Part shown: positions 13,105-21,954 of the stretch, in pieces | How positions within the stretch are numbered: the first letter of the stretch is position 1 | Layout: each line of letters starts with the position of its first letter | Assembly (NCBI GenBank): GCA_045531405.1 | Contig: JAZSDX010000013.1 | Span: forward strand, 49,542-113,541 | Origin: RGIG4079 sp045531405 | GTDB taxonomy: Bacteria; Bacteroidota; Bacteroidia; Bacteroidales; Muribaculaceae | DNA: 64,000 bases | Reading direction: 5' to 3' | Notes under the pieces: generated by a model | Database searches by the model: none | Told to the model about the DNA's origin: nothing | Seen by the model: only the letters and a program-made list of their open reading frames with translations | Position numbers and translations under genes: made by a program

Positions 13105-14178
13105 GTCGAAGCCTTTGGTTACTTCTTCTTGAAGCACTTTTGCGTATATCTGCGTTGTTTGGATGTCAGAGTGAGCGAGCATCTTTGATACAATCTCAAT
13201 AGGCACACCACGTTTGAGTGCCCATGTAGCGAAGGTGTGTCGTCCAACGTGCATGGTTAGGTGGGTCTTGATGCCGGCCATTGCTTGTATGGCCTTGAGA
13301 TATTGGTTGCATTTTTGATTCGTGAATATGTTAAGATTGTAATCGTATCGCTCAAGGATTTCTTGTGCTTTTGGGAGGATCATTAATTTATATCTTGTGC
13401 CGGTCTTTTGTCTTTTATCGATGATGAATTGTTGACCATCTTCGGTGATTATATCCTCTTTGGTTATTTTACGCAAGTCTGCATCGGCAAGTCCGGTGTA
13501 GCAAGAGAATATAAACATATCTCTCACTATTGCTATTGAGCCGTCAAGTTCAAGTTCTTCTATTTTTGTTCTTTCTTCTTCGGTGAGGTAGCGAATCCCC
13601 GATGATACACCTTTAGGAGATGAGAATTTAGTATAAGGGTTTTGCTGAATTAAATCTAATTGCAGGGCTATATTAAGATATGTTTTGATTGATTTGTGAT
13701 AGTTGTGTATGGCCGTTTGTTTCGTTAGAGTGCCTTTAGAGCGAATGAAGTCGTCCCATAATTTTAGATTTTTCGGGGTAAAATCGCTGAACGAATTAAA
13801 AATATTACTATCTCGGAGTGATTTTAAAGCGACAAGTTGCATTTTTTTAGTGTGTTCAACGATGTCGGTACGCATACGAATCCTCTCCTCAATCCAATCG
13901 CATACATTAATTTTATTAATACTTATTTGCTTAATATTAAAATTTTCATTTTCAGATAATGCAAGTATCTCATGATACTTTTTTTGTATCTCGGCATTAA
14001 GTAGAGGGGCGTCGAAGCGACCAACTACCATGCCATTTTTCCACTCATGCTTTTTGACTCGCACTCCGGTGGAAATAATTTTTTGTTTACCATTATTGCT
14101 AATGACTAATTCCACACTCCCATTTTTTGTTTTAGAGGCGGTTCGGCGCCGGTCAAAAACAATAGAAATATTAAGCAT
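13093..14178 (-). CDS. Prophage integrase (tyrosine recombinase)
   Basis: A 361-aa site-specific recombinase that inserts and excises the element. The N-terminal arm-binding part (NISIVFDRRR, then STGVRVKKHEW) and a SAM-like core-binding domain precede the catalytic domain. Visible catalytic elements are Lys in the beta hairpin (IDKRQKTGTRYK), the HVGR box (His310, Arg313), His336 (LAHSDIQTTQIY) and nucleophile Tyr345. The usual first Arg is replaced: the box reads CYTGLADADL, as in Bacteroides-type integrases. The start at 14178 is preferred over 14250, because homologues start at this strand. It points away from the tRNA-Arg gene, placing the attachment site between them. Confidence 0.9.
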   Translation of the reverse strand: MLNISIVFDRRRTASKTKNGSVELVISNNGKQKIISTGVRVKKHEWKNGMVVGRFDAPLLNAEIQKKYHEILALSENENFNIKQISINKINVCDWIEERIRMRTDIVEHTKKMQLVALKSLRDSNIFNSFSDFTPKNLKLWDDFIRSKGTLTKQTAIHNYHKSIKTYLNIALQLDLIQQNPYTKFSSPKGVSSGIRYLTEEERTKIEELELDGSIAIVRDMFIFSCYTGLADADLRKITKEDIITEDGQQFIIDKRQKTGTRYKLMILPKAQEILERYDYNLNIFTNQKCNQYLKAIQAMAGIKTHLTMHVGRHTFATWALKRGVPIEIVSKMLAHSDIQTTQIYAKVLQEEVTKGFDLLK

Positions 14179-14387
14179 ATTAGTTAGTTTTTTTGATGTA
14201 TTTTGATGTGTTTTTATGTACACTTTTTTATGTGTACATAAACTGTACATAAAATAATATAAAATCGTATAAAAATATCAGTATAAATGCACTGCAAATA
14301 TAATAAAAATAGTTGAATCATTCAATATTTTATATTTTGAAAATCAAACAAATAGGTGGTAATTAATTGATTATTAGAAAAATAAAA

Positions 14388-14405
14388 GGGGTGAAATGTC
14401 ACCCC
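14388..14405 (-). terminator. Intrinsic terminator downstream of tRNA-Arg
   Basis: GGGGTGA and TCACCCC form a perfect 7-bp stem with a 4-nt loop. On the minus strand it is followed by TTTTATTTTT (14387-14378). It starts 6 nt beyond the tRNA 3' end, so it ends the tRNA transcript. Confidence 0.8.
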
Positions 14406-14411
14406 AAAAAG

Positions 14412-14483
14412 TATCCCCGTGGGGAGTCGAACCCCAATCGTTGGAACCGGAATCCAATATTCTATCCATTGAACTACGGGGAC
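14412..14483 (-). tRNA. tRNA-Arg (anticodon CCG)
   Basis: A 72-nt cloverleaf can be folded on the minus strand. The acceptor GTCCCCG pairs with CGGGGAT (one G-U). The D arm is GTTC/GAAT. The anticodon stem TTGGA/TCCAA has loop TTCCGGT, giving anticodon CCG (codon CGG). The T arm TGGGG/CCCCA has loop TTCGACT. The discriminator base is A and CCA is not encoded. Its 3' end faces the phage integrase, the usual geometry for integration into a tRNA gene, so its 3' half is the likely attachment core. The matching att copy would be left of the window. Confidence 0.93.
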
Positions 14484-14510
14484 AAGTGATTATTCTCGTG
14501 AAATTGTGTG

Positions 14511-14542
14511 CAAAAGTAGTTGTTTTTTTGTAGTTTTGCAAA
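14511..14542 (-). promoter_or_regulatory. Promoter of tRNA-Arg
   Basis: On the minus strand TTTG (14542-14539), a 20-nt spacer and TACTTTTG (14518-14511) match the TTTG-N19-21-TAnnTTTG consensus exactly. It lies about 28 nt upstream of the mature tRNA 5' end. Confidence 0.75.
14531..14538 (+). promoter_or_regulatory. Candidate -7 promoter element of ung
   Basis: TAGTTTTG matches TAnnTTTG, 36 nt before the ung start. It lies inside the spacer of the oppositely directed tRNA promoter, so the two promoters interlock. Confidence 0.6.
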
Positions 14543-14574
14543 TAAGAATACCAATCAACGAATAATCTGATTAA

Positions 14575-15237
14575 ATGAACGTAAAAATAGAACCATCATG
14601 GCATGAGCGCCTAAAAAATGAATGGAAAAAAGATTACTTTATTAATCTTACAAATTTTGTGCGTGAAGAATATAGGTCAAAGACTATTTTTCCTCCCGGT
14701 GGAAAAATATTTGCGGCCTTTGATGCTTGCCCATTTGAAAATGTAAAGGTGGTTATATTGGGACAGGACCCATATCATGATGTGGGACAGGCTAATGGGT
14801 TATGCTTCTCGGTTAATCCGGGTATTCCCATGCCACCGTCGTTGGTGAATATTTTTAAGGAGATTCGTGATGATTTAGGTAAGCCTATCCCTGAAAATGG
14901 TGATTTGAGTAGATGGGCTAACCAAGGAGTCTTATTGCTTAATGCCACTTTGACAGTGGAGGCGCATCGTGCGGGTTCGCATCAAAATCGAGGCTGGGAA
15001 CAGTTTACCGATGAGGTGATTATGCGATTGGCTCAGGATAGATCGGGAATCGTATTTATGTTATGGGGTTCTTATGCAATTAAGAAAGGTGCATTTATTG
15101 ATCGTAATCGCCATTTGGTGTTGACATCGCCCCACCCATCGCCCTTGTCGGCATATCGTGGATTTTTGGGAAATAAACATTTTTCAAAGGCAAATGAATA
15201 TCTTCGTTTGCAAGGTAAAAGCGAGATTGATTGGTAA
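14575..15237 (+). CDS. ung: Uracil-DNA glycosylase, family 1
   Basis: A 220-aa cytoplasmic enzyme that removes uracil from DNA as the first step of base excision repair. The family 1 signatures are present: GQDPYH (63-68, catalytic Asp65), LLLNATLT with Asn123 for uracil recognition, and HPSPLS (187-192, catalytic His187). Length is normal. It heads a co-directed group with the next three genes, separated by 10-40 nt, and has a promoter element shared in space with the divergent tRNA-Arg gene. Confidence 0.97.
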   Translation: MNVKIEPSWHERLKNEWKKDYFINLTNFVREEYRSKTIFPPGGKIFAAFDACPFENVKVVILGQDPYHDVGQANGLCFSVNPGIPMPPSLVNIFKEIRDDLGKPIPENGDLSRWANQGVLLLNATLTVEAHRAGSHQNRGWEQFTDEVIMRLAQDRSGIVFMLWGSYAIKKGAFIDRNRHLVLTSPHPSPLSAYRGFLGNKHFSKANEYLRLQGKSEIDW

Positions 15238-15249
15238 AGATATATATTT

Positions 15250-15642
15250 ATGAAATATACTCTTGAAGAACGTAAGGAACGTGCGCGCATGTTGCACAAA
15301 CAAGGATATAACTGTTCGCAATGTGTTGTGATGGTATTTGACGACATTCATGGCATAGACGAAGAAGTTGTGGCTCGAATCTCAGCCGGATTTGGTGGAG
15401 GTGTGGGTGGAATGAAGCAGGTGTGTGGAGCAGTGTCGGGAATGGTAATGCTTGAAGGGTTGACAAAATATTCTCGTCCATCTGACAAACCTATGCTTTA
15501 TGCCGAAGTAAAGGCGGCGGCCGATGAATATAAGTTGTTAAATGGGTCAATAGTGTGTGGCGAATTGCTTAAACCGGGTCGCAAACCATGTATTGAACTC
15601 ATAGAAGATGCAATCACAATTATTGATGCTCGATTGCGTTAA
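15250..15642 (+). CDS. C_GCAxxG_C_C family protein
   Basis: A 130-aa cytoplasmic protein with the cysteine pattern of the C_GCAxxG_C_C family: NCSQCV near residues 21-26, GGGVGGMKQVCGAVSG near 49-64, and IVCGELL and PCIE toward the end. The cysteines are thought to bind a metal or take part in redox chemistry; the substrate of the family is not established. It starts 12 nt after ung and is probably cotranscribed with it. Length and motif order are typical. Confidence 0.85.
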   Translation: MKYTLEERKERARMLHKQGYNCSQCVVMVFDDIHGIDEEVVARISAGFGGGVGGMKQVCGAVSGMVMLEGLTKYSRPSDKPMLYAEVKAAADEYKLLNGSIVCGELLKPGRKPCIELIEDAITIIDARLR

Positions 15643-15652
15643 TATAGATATT

Positions 15653-16909
15653 ATGAAGCATCAAATATTTGTTATATTGATATTATCAATGATGTCGCTG
15701 GGCGTTAATGCCGAGGACACAATGAATGGTATATTTGATTCTCGATTCAAAACTTTGCAGGTTAAAGTTGAGGGAAATGAATATGCTCCACCTGTGATTA
15801 CTCTTGACACTGACGATAGGGTGATTATTTCATTTGATGAACTCACCGAGGAGCATAGCTATCTACGTTATTCGCTCGTGCATTGTAATGCAATGTGGCA
15901 ACCATCGGGATTGGTGGATATGGAGTATGTCGATGGATTCAACCTTGGATATGTAGAAGAATATGAATACTCACAGCTCACGACGACTCACTATGTGCAT
16001 TATTCGATAGCGTTGCCTAATGATGAAGTGCGATTTACAATTTCGGGCAACTATTTATTACGCGTATTCCCTGAAAATAACCCCGATGAAACATTACTGC
16101 AAGCACGTTTCATGGTGAGTGAAGCAAAGGCAACGATTGGGGCAAGCGTTACATCTCGCACCGTTGTGGATTATAATAGGGCACATCAACAGTTGTCGCT
16201 TGAAGTTGACGCCTCAAAATTGAATGTGCAAGATATGTATAACGACCTTAAAATTGTAGTGTCGCAAAATTCTCGAGTAGATAATGAAGTTGTGCTTGAT
16301 AAACCATTACGAGTGTCGTTGAATAAGGCATACTATGAGCATCTGTCGCCACTTGTGTTTAAGGCTGGGAATGAGTATCGTCGCATGGAAACAGTGTCGG
16401 TTACTTATCCCGGAATGCATGTTGCTGAAATAGGGTATAGTAAGCCATATTATCATCAGATATTGGAAACCGATGGATTACGTTCAATAGGGCAATATAT
16501 ATATGATCAAACTCAATTTGGCCGTTTTACAATACGCGAATATAACTCATCGCAAAGCGATATTGAAGCCGATTATGTGTTGACTCATTTTTCGCTTGAT
16601 CTTCCCGAACAGTTTAATTATGGAATTTTCCTTGATGGTGATTTTACATATCGTCGATTTGATTCTGAATCACGCATGGTGTTTAATCGAGCCACCGGAA
16701 AGTATGAAAAAACATTATTGTTGAAACAAGGTGCATATAACTATCAGTATCTTGCAGTACCGGTAGGAACTATGGTAGGAACAACAGCTCCTATTGAGGG
16801 GGATTTCTATGAAACGGTAAATGAATATCTCATCAAAGTATATTATCATCGTCCGGGAGAACGCTACGACCGATTGGTAGGCGTAGGGTTAATTTTCTCG
16901 GGCAAATAA
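15653..16909 (+). CDS. DUF5103 / T9SS plug-type protein
   Basis: A 418-aa exported protein. An N-terminal signal peptide (MKHQIFVILILSMMSLGVNA) is followed by a beta-rich body with aromatic patches (SYLRYSLVHCNAMW, YVDGFNLGYVEEYEYSQ, TTHYVHYSIALPND, NYLLRVFPENN) typical of DUF5103. Members have been described as the plug of the SprA translocon in the type IX secretion system, so it should act at the outer membrane. That fits the three T9SS-tailed proteins at 43,433-51,443. The start at 15653 is preferred over 15608, because it opens directly with the signal peptide. Confidence 0.8.
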   Translation: MKHQIFVILILSMMSLGVNAEDTMNGIFDSRFKTLQVKVEGNEYAPPVITLDTDDRVIISFDELTEEHSYLRYSLVHCNAMWQPSGLVDMEYVDGFNLGYVEEYEYSQLTTTHYVHYSIALPNDEVRFTISGNYLLRVFPENNPDETLLQARFMVSEAKATIGASVTSRTVVDYNRAHQQLSLEVDASKLNVQDMYNDLKIVVSQNSRVDNEVVLDKPLRVSLNKAYYEHLSPLVFKAGNEYRRMETVSVTYPGMHVAEIGYSKPYYHQILETDGLRSIGQYIYDQTQFGRFTIREYNSSQSDIEADYVLTHFSLDLPEQFNYGIFLDGDFTYRRFDSESRMVFNRATGKYEKTLLLKQGAYNYQYLAVPVGTMVGTTAPIEGDFYETVNEYLIKVYYHRPGERYDRLVGVGLIFSGK

Positions 16910-16945
16910 ATTATAAATAAATTGGAAACTAAAGAGGAAACTATA

Positions 16946-17530
16946 ATGTTACAAATCAAAGATACCCTTGTGTCGCTCGATCTTGCCGAGCAATTCTTTT
17001 GTTGCGACCTTGACACTTGTCTTGGAGAATGCTGTATTGAAGGTGATGCAGGAGCTCCTATAACCGAAGAGGAAAAAAAGAAAATAGAAGAAATTCTACC
17101 TGTGATATGGGACGACCTTTTGCCACGAGCTCAAGCCGAGATTGAGGCAAATGGAGTGGGGTATGTTGATGAAGAAGGCGACTTGGTAACATCAATCGTT
17201 GAGGGTAAAAACTGCGTGTTTACTTGCTATGCTCCCGGAGGAATGTGTCAATGTGCCATTGAAAAGGCTTATCGAGCAGGAAAGATTGACTTTTACAAAC
17301 CCTCATCATGCCATCTCTATCCGGTGAGATTAAAGGAATATCCTACATTTACCGCAGTCAACTATCATCGTTGGAAAATATGCAAATGTGCCGAACTGCT
17401 TGGTCGCAAAAACAATTTGCGTGTTTATCAATTCCTCAAAGAACCCTTGACACGTCGATTTGGCAAAGAATGGTACGACGAACTTGTTATGGCTTGTGAA
17501 ACCTATCTCGAAGAATATGGAGATAAGTAG
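16946..17530 (+). CDS. DUF3109 family cysteine-rich protein
   Basis: A 194-aa cytoplasmic protein of the DUF3109 family. It starts with LVSLDLAEQFFCCDLDTC and ECCIEGDAGAPIT, and has further cysteine clusters (NCVFTCYAPGGMCQCAIEKAYR, SSCHLYPVRL) and a late ICKCAELL. The spacing suggests a bound zinc or iron-sulfur cluster, but the function is not known. The ATG at 16946 is preferred over an upstream TTG at 16922. It is the last gene of the ung group and is followed by a strong bidirectional terminator. Confidence 0.8.
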   Translation: MLQIKDTLVSLDLAEQFFCCDLDTCLGECCIEGDAGAPITEEEKKKIEEILPVIWDDLLPRAQAEIEANGVGYVDEEGDLVTSIVEGKNCVFTCYAPGGMCQCAIEKAYRAGKIDFYKPSSCHLYPVRLKEYPTFTAVNYHRWKICKCAELLGRKNNLRVYQFLKEPLTRRFGKEWYDELVMACETYLEEYGDK

Positions 17531-17566
17531 CTGCAATGTAAAAAGCGAATGAAGATATAAAAACAG

Positions 17567-17604
17567 AACCGGTGCATCGCCACAAAAAAAACGATGCACC
17601 GGTT
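17567..17604. terminator. Bidirectional intrinsic terminator
   Basis: A perfect 13-bp inverted repeat (AACCGGTGCATCG with CGATGCACCGGTT) with a 12-nt A-rich loop lies between two convergent genes. T-rich or A-rich tracts flank both sides. Confidence 0.85.
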
Positions 17605-17633
17605 TGTTATAATTTAGATTTATTGATTGTGAA

Positions 17634-18071
17634 TTATTTTACAGTGCCGTCGAGACGGAAACGAATTTCAAAGTCGTCATAGTTGGCAATGTCAACAACA
17701 ATAGAGCTGCGACGGAACTCAACTTCTTCTACGCGATCTATAAGACCTTGTGCTAAAAGATGTTGCACGGCTTTAGCCGGAAGGATCGTTTTAAGAATAG
17801 CTTGTGAAAGCACGCCATGGTCGGCTTCAATTTTGAGTAGTTTTCCTTGCTTGTTGAATTTTAGGTCAACTCCATTGCTGAGGTCTACATCATAATTGAA
17901 GTCATCAATCTCACAATTATAGATTGTTGCTTCAGCATAATTTTTGTTGATGAACGCTTTAGCCTCGTTAGGGAGTTCATTTGACGAAATGTGTCGGTCG
18001 GCTAACGCTACAATGCTAACTCCGGCAATAATAGCTAATGCTAAGAAAATTTTTGAAATTTTTTTCATCAT
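17634..18071 (-). CDS. Exported PepSY-like (DUF2874) protein
   Basis: A 145-aa protein with a signal peptide (MMKKISKIFLALAIIAGVSIVALA). Two PepSY-like halves follow: residues 30-85 (LPNEAKAFINKNY, then YDVDLSNGVDLKFNKQGKLLKIE) and residues 86-145 (ILPAKAVQHLL, then FEIRFRLDGTVK). The pattern of an N-terminal helix followed by beta strands, with a D.DF..DV...G...eF...G motif, is typical of periplasmic DUF2874 proteins of Bacteroidota. The ligand is unknown. It is a single-gene unit converging on the ung group. Confidence 0.8.
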   Translation of the reverse strand: MMKKISKIFLALAIIAGVSIVALADRHISSNELPNEAKAFINKNYAEATIYNCEIDDFNYDVDLSNGVDLKFNKQGKLLKIEADHGVLSQAILKTILPAKAVQHLLAQGLIDRVEEVEFRRSSIVVDIANYDDFEIRFRLDGTVK

Positions 18072-18309
18072 AAAATAGTTTAGTGGTTAATAAAAAATTA
18101 AATATTATGATTTTTTGACCATAAAAACACCCAAAAGGTTTAGTTAATCCGGAGTGATTATAGATAATTTAACTAAAAAGTGATATTTTATACATATGTT
18201 AACTGCATCTATTGGAAATCTGTATAGTAGTTGAGATAGATATAACATTGTGCTCATTAAGTTCATAGTGTTTTTTTGGTGGGTAACTGCGTTATTGAAA
18301 TATTATTTG

Positions 18310-18317
18310 TAACTTTG
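18310..18317 (+). promoter_or_regulatory. Candidate -7 promoter element of typA
   Basis: TAACTTTG is an exact TAnnTTTG match 31 nt upstream of the typA start. The rest of the 277-nt intergenic region (18072-18348) shows no other clear signal. Confidence 0.6.
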
Positions 18318-18348
18318 TAGTTTGAAATGAAATTTTAACTGCCGGTTT

Positions 18349-20148
18349 ATGCAGAAGATTAGAAATATCGCTATTATTGCTCACGTTGACCATGGCAAAA
18401 CTACTGTGGTTGACAAGATGTTGCATGCGGGTAACCTGTTCCGCGAAAATCAAACTGCAGGTGAATTAATTCTTGATAATAATGACCTTGAACGTGAACG
18501 TGGGATTACAATCCTTTCTAAAAACGTTTCAATCGATTACAAAGGTTATAAAATAAATATTATTGACACTCCGGGGCACGCCGACTTTGGTGGTGAGGTG
18601 GAACGTGTATTGAACATGGCTGATGGCTGTTTGCTTCTTGTAGACGCATTTGAAGGTCCAATGCCTCAAACTCGTTTTGTGCTTCAAAAGGCTATTCAAA
18701 TGGGATTGAAACCTGTGGTTGTTGTCAATAAAGTTGATAAGCCCAATTGTCGTCCAGATGAGGTACAAGAAATGGTGTTTGACCTTATGTTTAACCTCGA
18801 TGCGACTGAGGAACAACTCGACTTCCCAACGATCTATGGCTCGGCAAAGCAAGGGTGGATGAGTACTGATTGGAACAAGCCAACAGATAATATTCTCCCT
18901 CTTCTCGATGCTATTATCGAATATATTCCTGAACCTGAGGTGATTGATGGCGATGCCCAAATGCTTATCACTTCGCTCGATTTTTCAAGCTATGTGGGGC
19001 GTATTGCCATTGGGCGTGTGCATCGTGGTGAATTGCGTGAGGGTATGGATATTGCTCTTTGCAAAAAAGATGGCACAGTGGTGCGTCAACGCATTAAAGA
19101 ACTTCACACGTTTGAAGGCATGGGGCGCAAGAAAGTGCAATCGGTTAAGAGTGGCGATATTTGTGCTCTTGTCGGTATTGAGGGCTTTGAAATTGGCGAC
19201 ACTGTTGCTGACTTCAATAATCCTGAGCCACTACCTCGTATTGCTATCGATGAACCTACAATGTCGATGACATTCACAATCAACGACAGTCCGTTCTTTG
19301 GTAAAGATGGCAAATTCGTAACATCACGTCACATTGCCGATCGTCTTGAAAAGGAACTCGACCGAAACCTCGCATTGCGAGTGTCGAAAGCCGACCATGA
19401 AGATGTGTGGACCGTATTTGGTCGAGGAGTGCTTCATCTTTCGGTGTTGATTGAAACAATGCGTCGTGAGGGTTATGAATTGCAAGTGGGACAGCCACAA
19501 GTAATCATCAAAGAAATAGATGGCATGAAGTGTGAGCCGGTTGAGTTGCTCACAATCAACGTAACCGAAGAATATTCAAGCAAAATTATTGATATGGTAA
19601 CACGTCGCAAGGGGGAAATGGTTTCAATGACAGCTCAAAACGACCGTGTTCACATGGAATTCCATATCCCATCACGTGGTATTATCGGATTGCGTAACAA
19701 TGTGTTGACGGCTTCGGCCGGTGAGGCAATTATGGCTCATCGCTTCCTTGAATATCAACCATGGAAAGGTGAGATTGATCGTCGCACAAATGGTTCTCTA
19801 ATTGCAATGGAAGCCGGGACAGCTTACGCATATGCTATTGATAAGCTACAAGACCGAGGTAAATTCTTCATCTTTCCACAAGAGGAAGTATATGCAGGAC
19901 AGGTCGTGGGTGAAAATGCTAAAGATAACGACATAGTAGTGAATGTTACCAAGTCAAAGAAGTTGACAAATATGCGTGCATCGGGAGCCGACGATAAAGC
20001 TCGCATCATTCCTCCTATTGTATTTAGTCTTGAAGAAGCTCTTGAATATATCAAGGAAGATGAATATGTGGAGGTTACTCCACATCACATTCGTTTGCGT
20101 AAAATAATTCTTGATGAGATTGAACGCAAAAGAGCCAATAAGAATTAG
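18349..20148 (+). CDS. typA: Translational GTPase TypA/BipA
   Basis: A 599-aa ribosome-associated GTPase of the EF-G/LepA class, involved in ribosome assembly and stress growth. The G domain motifs are clear: AHVDHGKTT (11-19), a switch I with ERERGITI, DTPGHADF and NKVDKPNC. The C-terminal part has the domain V-like and TypA-specific parts (PSRGIIGLRN, MRASGADDK). Length is normal for the family. It is a monocistronic unit with a clear promoter element upstream and a bidirectional terminator downstream. Confidence 0.97.
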   Translation: MQKIRNIAIIAHVDHGKTTVVDKMLHAGNLFRENQTAGELILDNNDLERERGITILSKNVSIDYKGYKINIIDTPGHADFGGEVERVLNMADGCLLLVDAFEGPMPQTRFVLQKAIQMGLKPVVVVNKVDKPNCRPDEVQEMVFDLMFNLDATEEQLDFPTIYGSAKQGWMSTDWNKPTDNILPLLDAIIEYIPEPEVIDGDAQMLITSLDFSSYVGRIAIGRVHRGELREGMDIALCKKDGTVVRQRIKELHTFEGMGRKKVQSVKSGDICALVGIEGFEIGDTVADFNNPEPLPRIAIDEPTMSMTFTINDSPFFGKDGKFVTSRHIADRLEKELDRNLALRVSKADHEDVWTVFGRGVLHLSVLIETMRREGYELQVGQPQVIIKEIDGMKCEPVELLTINVTEEYSSKIIDMVTRRKGEMVSMTAQNDRVHMEFHIPSRGIIGLRNNVLTASAGEAIMAHRFLEYQPWKGEIDRRTNGSLIAMEAGTAYAYAIDKLQDRGKFFIFPQEEVYAGQVVGENAKDNDIVVNVTKSKKLTNMRASGADDKARIIPPIVFSLEEALEYIKEDEYVEVTPHHIRLRKIILDEIERKRANKN

Positions 20149-20166
20149 GGAATAATTCTATAAATG

Positions 20167-20192
20167 AAAAAAACGAGCAATGCTCGTTTTTT
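20167..20192. terminator. Bidirectional terminator between typA and the glycosyltransferase gene
   Basis: AAAAACGAGC and GCTCGTTTTT form a stem around a 3-nt loop with A and T tracts on either side, between two convergent genes. Confidence 0.85.
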
Positions 20193-20203
20193 TATTGGAT
20201 TGC

Positions 20204-21922
20204 TTATTTCAGTTTGACATAATAAAATCTGGCATATTTGTGAGAATCACAACTGCGATAGTTTATATCAGGGACTCGAGTAATAATATATTTATCGCCA
20301 TATTTTGTTGCAAATGCATCATAATCTAAATCAACAATAGCAACATAACCTTCTGTTGGTAATTGGGATTCAAAAGGAATCATTCTATTTCCAATATAGA
20401 AATTTACAGTAAATGGGTGAAGCATATTCCCTTCTACATTATTGGCAAAGTAAGAATATACCTTACCTTTAGGCGCCAATTGTGCAAGTTGATCCGCAGC
20501 AGGTTTATCTGATTTTGTATTTAGCACAGCCGGCAATATCGCAGCATCTAATGCAATATATAATATAATTGTTAATATCCCACTACTGCATGCCAATTGA
20601 TAGGTGCTTAATTTTTTCTTTGCAATAAAGTATCCAACTCCAGCGATTAAAGGTAATGCGATGAAGATATAACTATGTAATGGTAAATTTATGATTGCAT
20701 TAAGCATTGCAATGTTTTCTGTTGCATGCTTGCCACTGAAGATTGATTCAGGAATGCACCCCGAAGCAATAATTATAACAGCTATAGTGACAAAGCAACA
20801 TAATGATGCGATTATTACATTAAACCATTTTACTGATTGTGGCTTTCCTTTAACTAAAAATAAAATGAATTCGGCTAAGAAATAGGCTATAAAGGGGTAT
20901 ATTGGAAGTAGATATACGCTACGCTTGCTTTTGGGGATACAATAGAAAACAAACATTATTACAATGCTCAAAAGAGAGAATAAGCGAGTGTCGTCCATTG
21001 TTTTGATGCTATTTACTAATTTATTCCACCATTGGCGAGGTTTACCACCGACATGAGTATATTTTAGGGTAAACAAAGATAATAAAACGAGTAAAGTATA
21101 TGGAACAAACCCCGATATAATTGTGATTACATTATATGTCCAAGGATTTTCGTGAGAAGAATATGTCATTTTACCCAAGAATCTTAATACATTTTCTTCT
21201 AACACGAGGTCAAGGAATTTATCTCCACCTTGTAGCCATGCTACATAATACCATATTGATGGAATAATACATGCTCCGATAGCAATTGCAATCATAGAAA
21301 ATAATGTTCGACAAAAACCTATACCTCTAATCCATGCCAACGCGCCAACTACTGCGCAAGGAAGAAGAACACCTACTGGTCCCTTAGTTAGAAAGGCACC
21401 ACTTAAACATAATATTGCAAGCCAGGGAATTCCTCGTAACCGATTTTCATACCATCGAAATAGAAATAAAAGAGCCATTACCATGAGAGCTGACAAAAGC
21501 ATATCTACACGGCAATTAGTCGCAGCGCGATGCACTTCAAAATTTGTTAAAGTAATAAGTGCAGCAAGAAAAGAAATATCACTTCCTCGACGTTTGCGAT
21601 AAAAATAATATCCCATTAAAACCATGATGGTTAATGCAATGGCCGACGGCATGCGAGATGAATATTCGTTGACCTCTCCTATTACAGTTGAAATACAAGC
21701 AATAGACCAATGAAATAACGGAGGTTTGTAAGCAATATCAATACCATTTGTGATTGGTAAAGTCCAATTACCATCATTTATCATTGCTTGAGCAACAAGA
21801 GCTTCTCGAGGTTCGCCTTTTGTGTGAAAATATTTTACTCCAAGAAATAAAAACAAAGAAACAATGCACAATGTATATAATATAATTGCTTTTTTGTCAA
21901 ATAAGGATTTTATTGCTGTCAT
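20204..21922 (-). CDS. ArnT/PMT-type membrane glycosyltransferase
   Basis: A 572-aa polytopic membrane protein with about 12 hydrophobic segments. The first periplasmic loop has GEPREALVAQAM and the later IAYKPPLFHWS segment typical of the GT39/GT83 (PMT/ArnT) superfamily, which transfers sugars from polyprenyl carriers to lipid A or proteins. FEVHRAATNCRVDMLLSALM is also typical of this group. The C-terminal part is a soluble periplasmic domain. The acceptor is unknown. It starts 32 nt after cdaA ends, so folP, cdaA and this gene are probably one operon. Confidence 0.8.
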   Translation of the reverse strand: MTAIKSLFDKKAIILYTLCIVSLFLFLGVKYFHTKGEPREALVAQAMINDGNWTLPITNGIDIAYKPPLFHWSIACISTVIGEVNEYSSRMPSAIALTIMVLMGYYFYRKRRGSDISFLAALITLTNFEVHRAATNCRVDMLLSALMVMALLFLFRWYENRLRGIPWLAILCLSGAFLTKGPVGVLLPCAVVGALAWIRGIGFCRTLFSMIAIAIGACIIPSIWYYVAWLQGGDKFLDLVLEENVLRFLGKMTYSSHENPWTYNVITIISGFVPYTLLVLLSLFTLKYTHVGGKPRQWWNKLVNSIKTMDDTRLFSLLSIVIMFVFYCIPKSKRSVYLLPIYPFIAYFLAEFILFLVKGKPQSVKWFNVIIASLCCFVTIAVIIIASGCIPESIFSGKHATENIAMLNAIINLPLHSYIFIALPLIAGVGYFIAKKKLSTYQLACSSGILTIILYIALDAAILPAVLNTKSDKPAADQLAQLAPKGKVYSYFANNVEGNMLHPFTVNFYIGNRMIPFESQLPTEGYVAIVDLDYDAFATKYGDKYIITRVPDINYRSCDSHKYARFYYVKLK

Positions 21923-21954
21923 ATAAAAGTAAGTTATAGCGTTGTTTTATTGTG

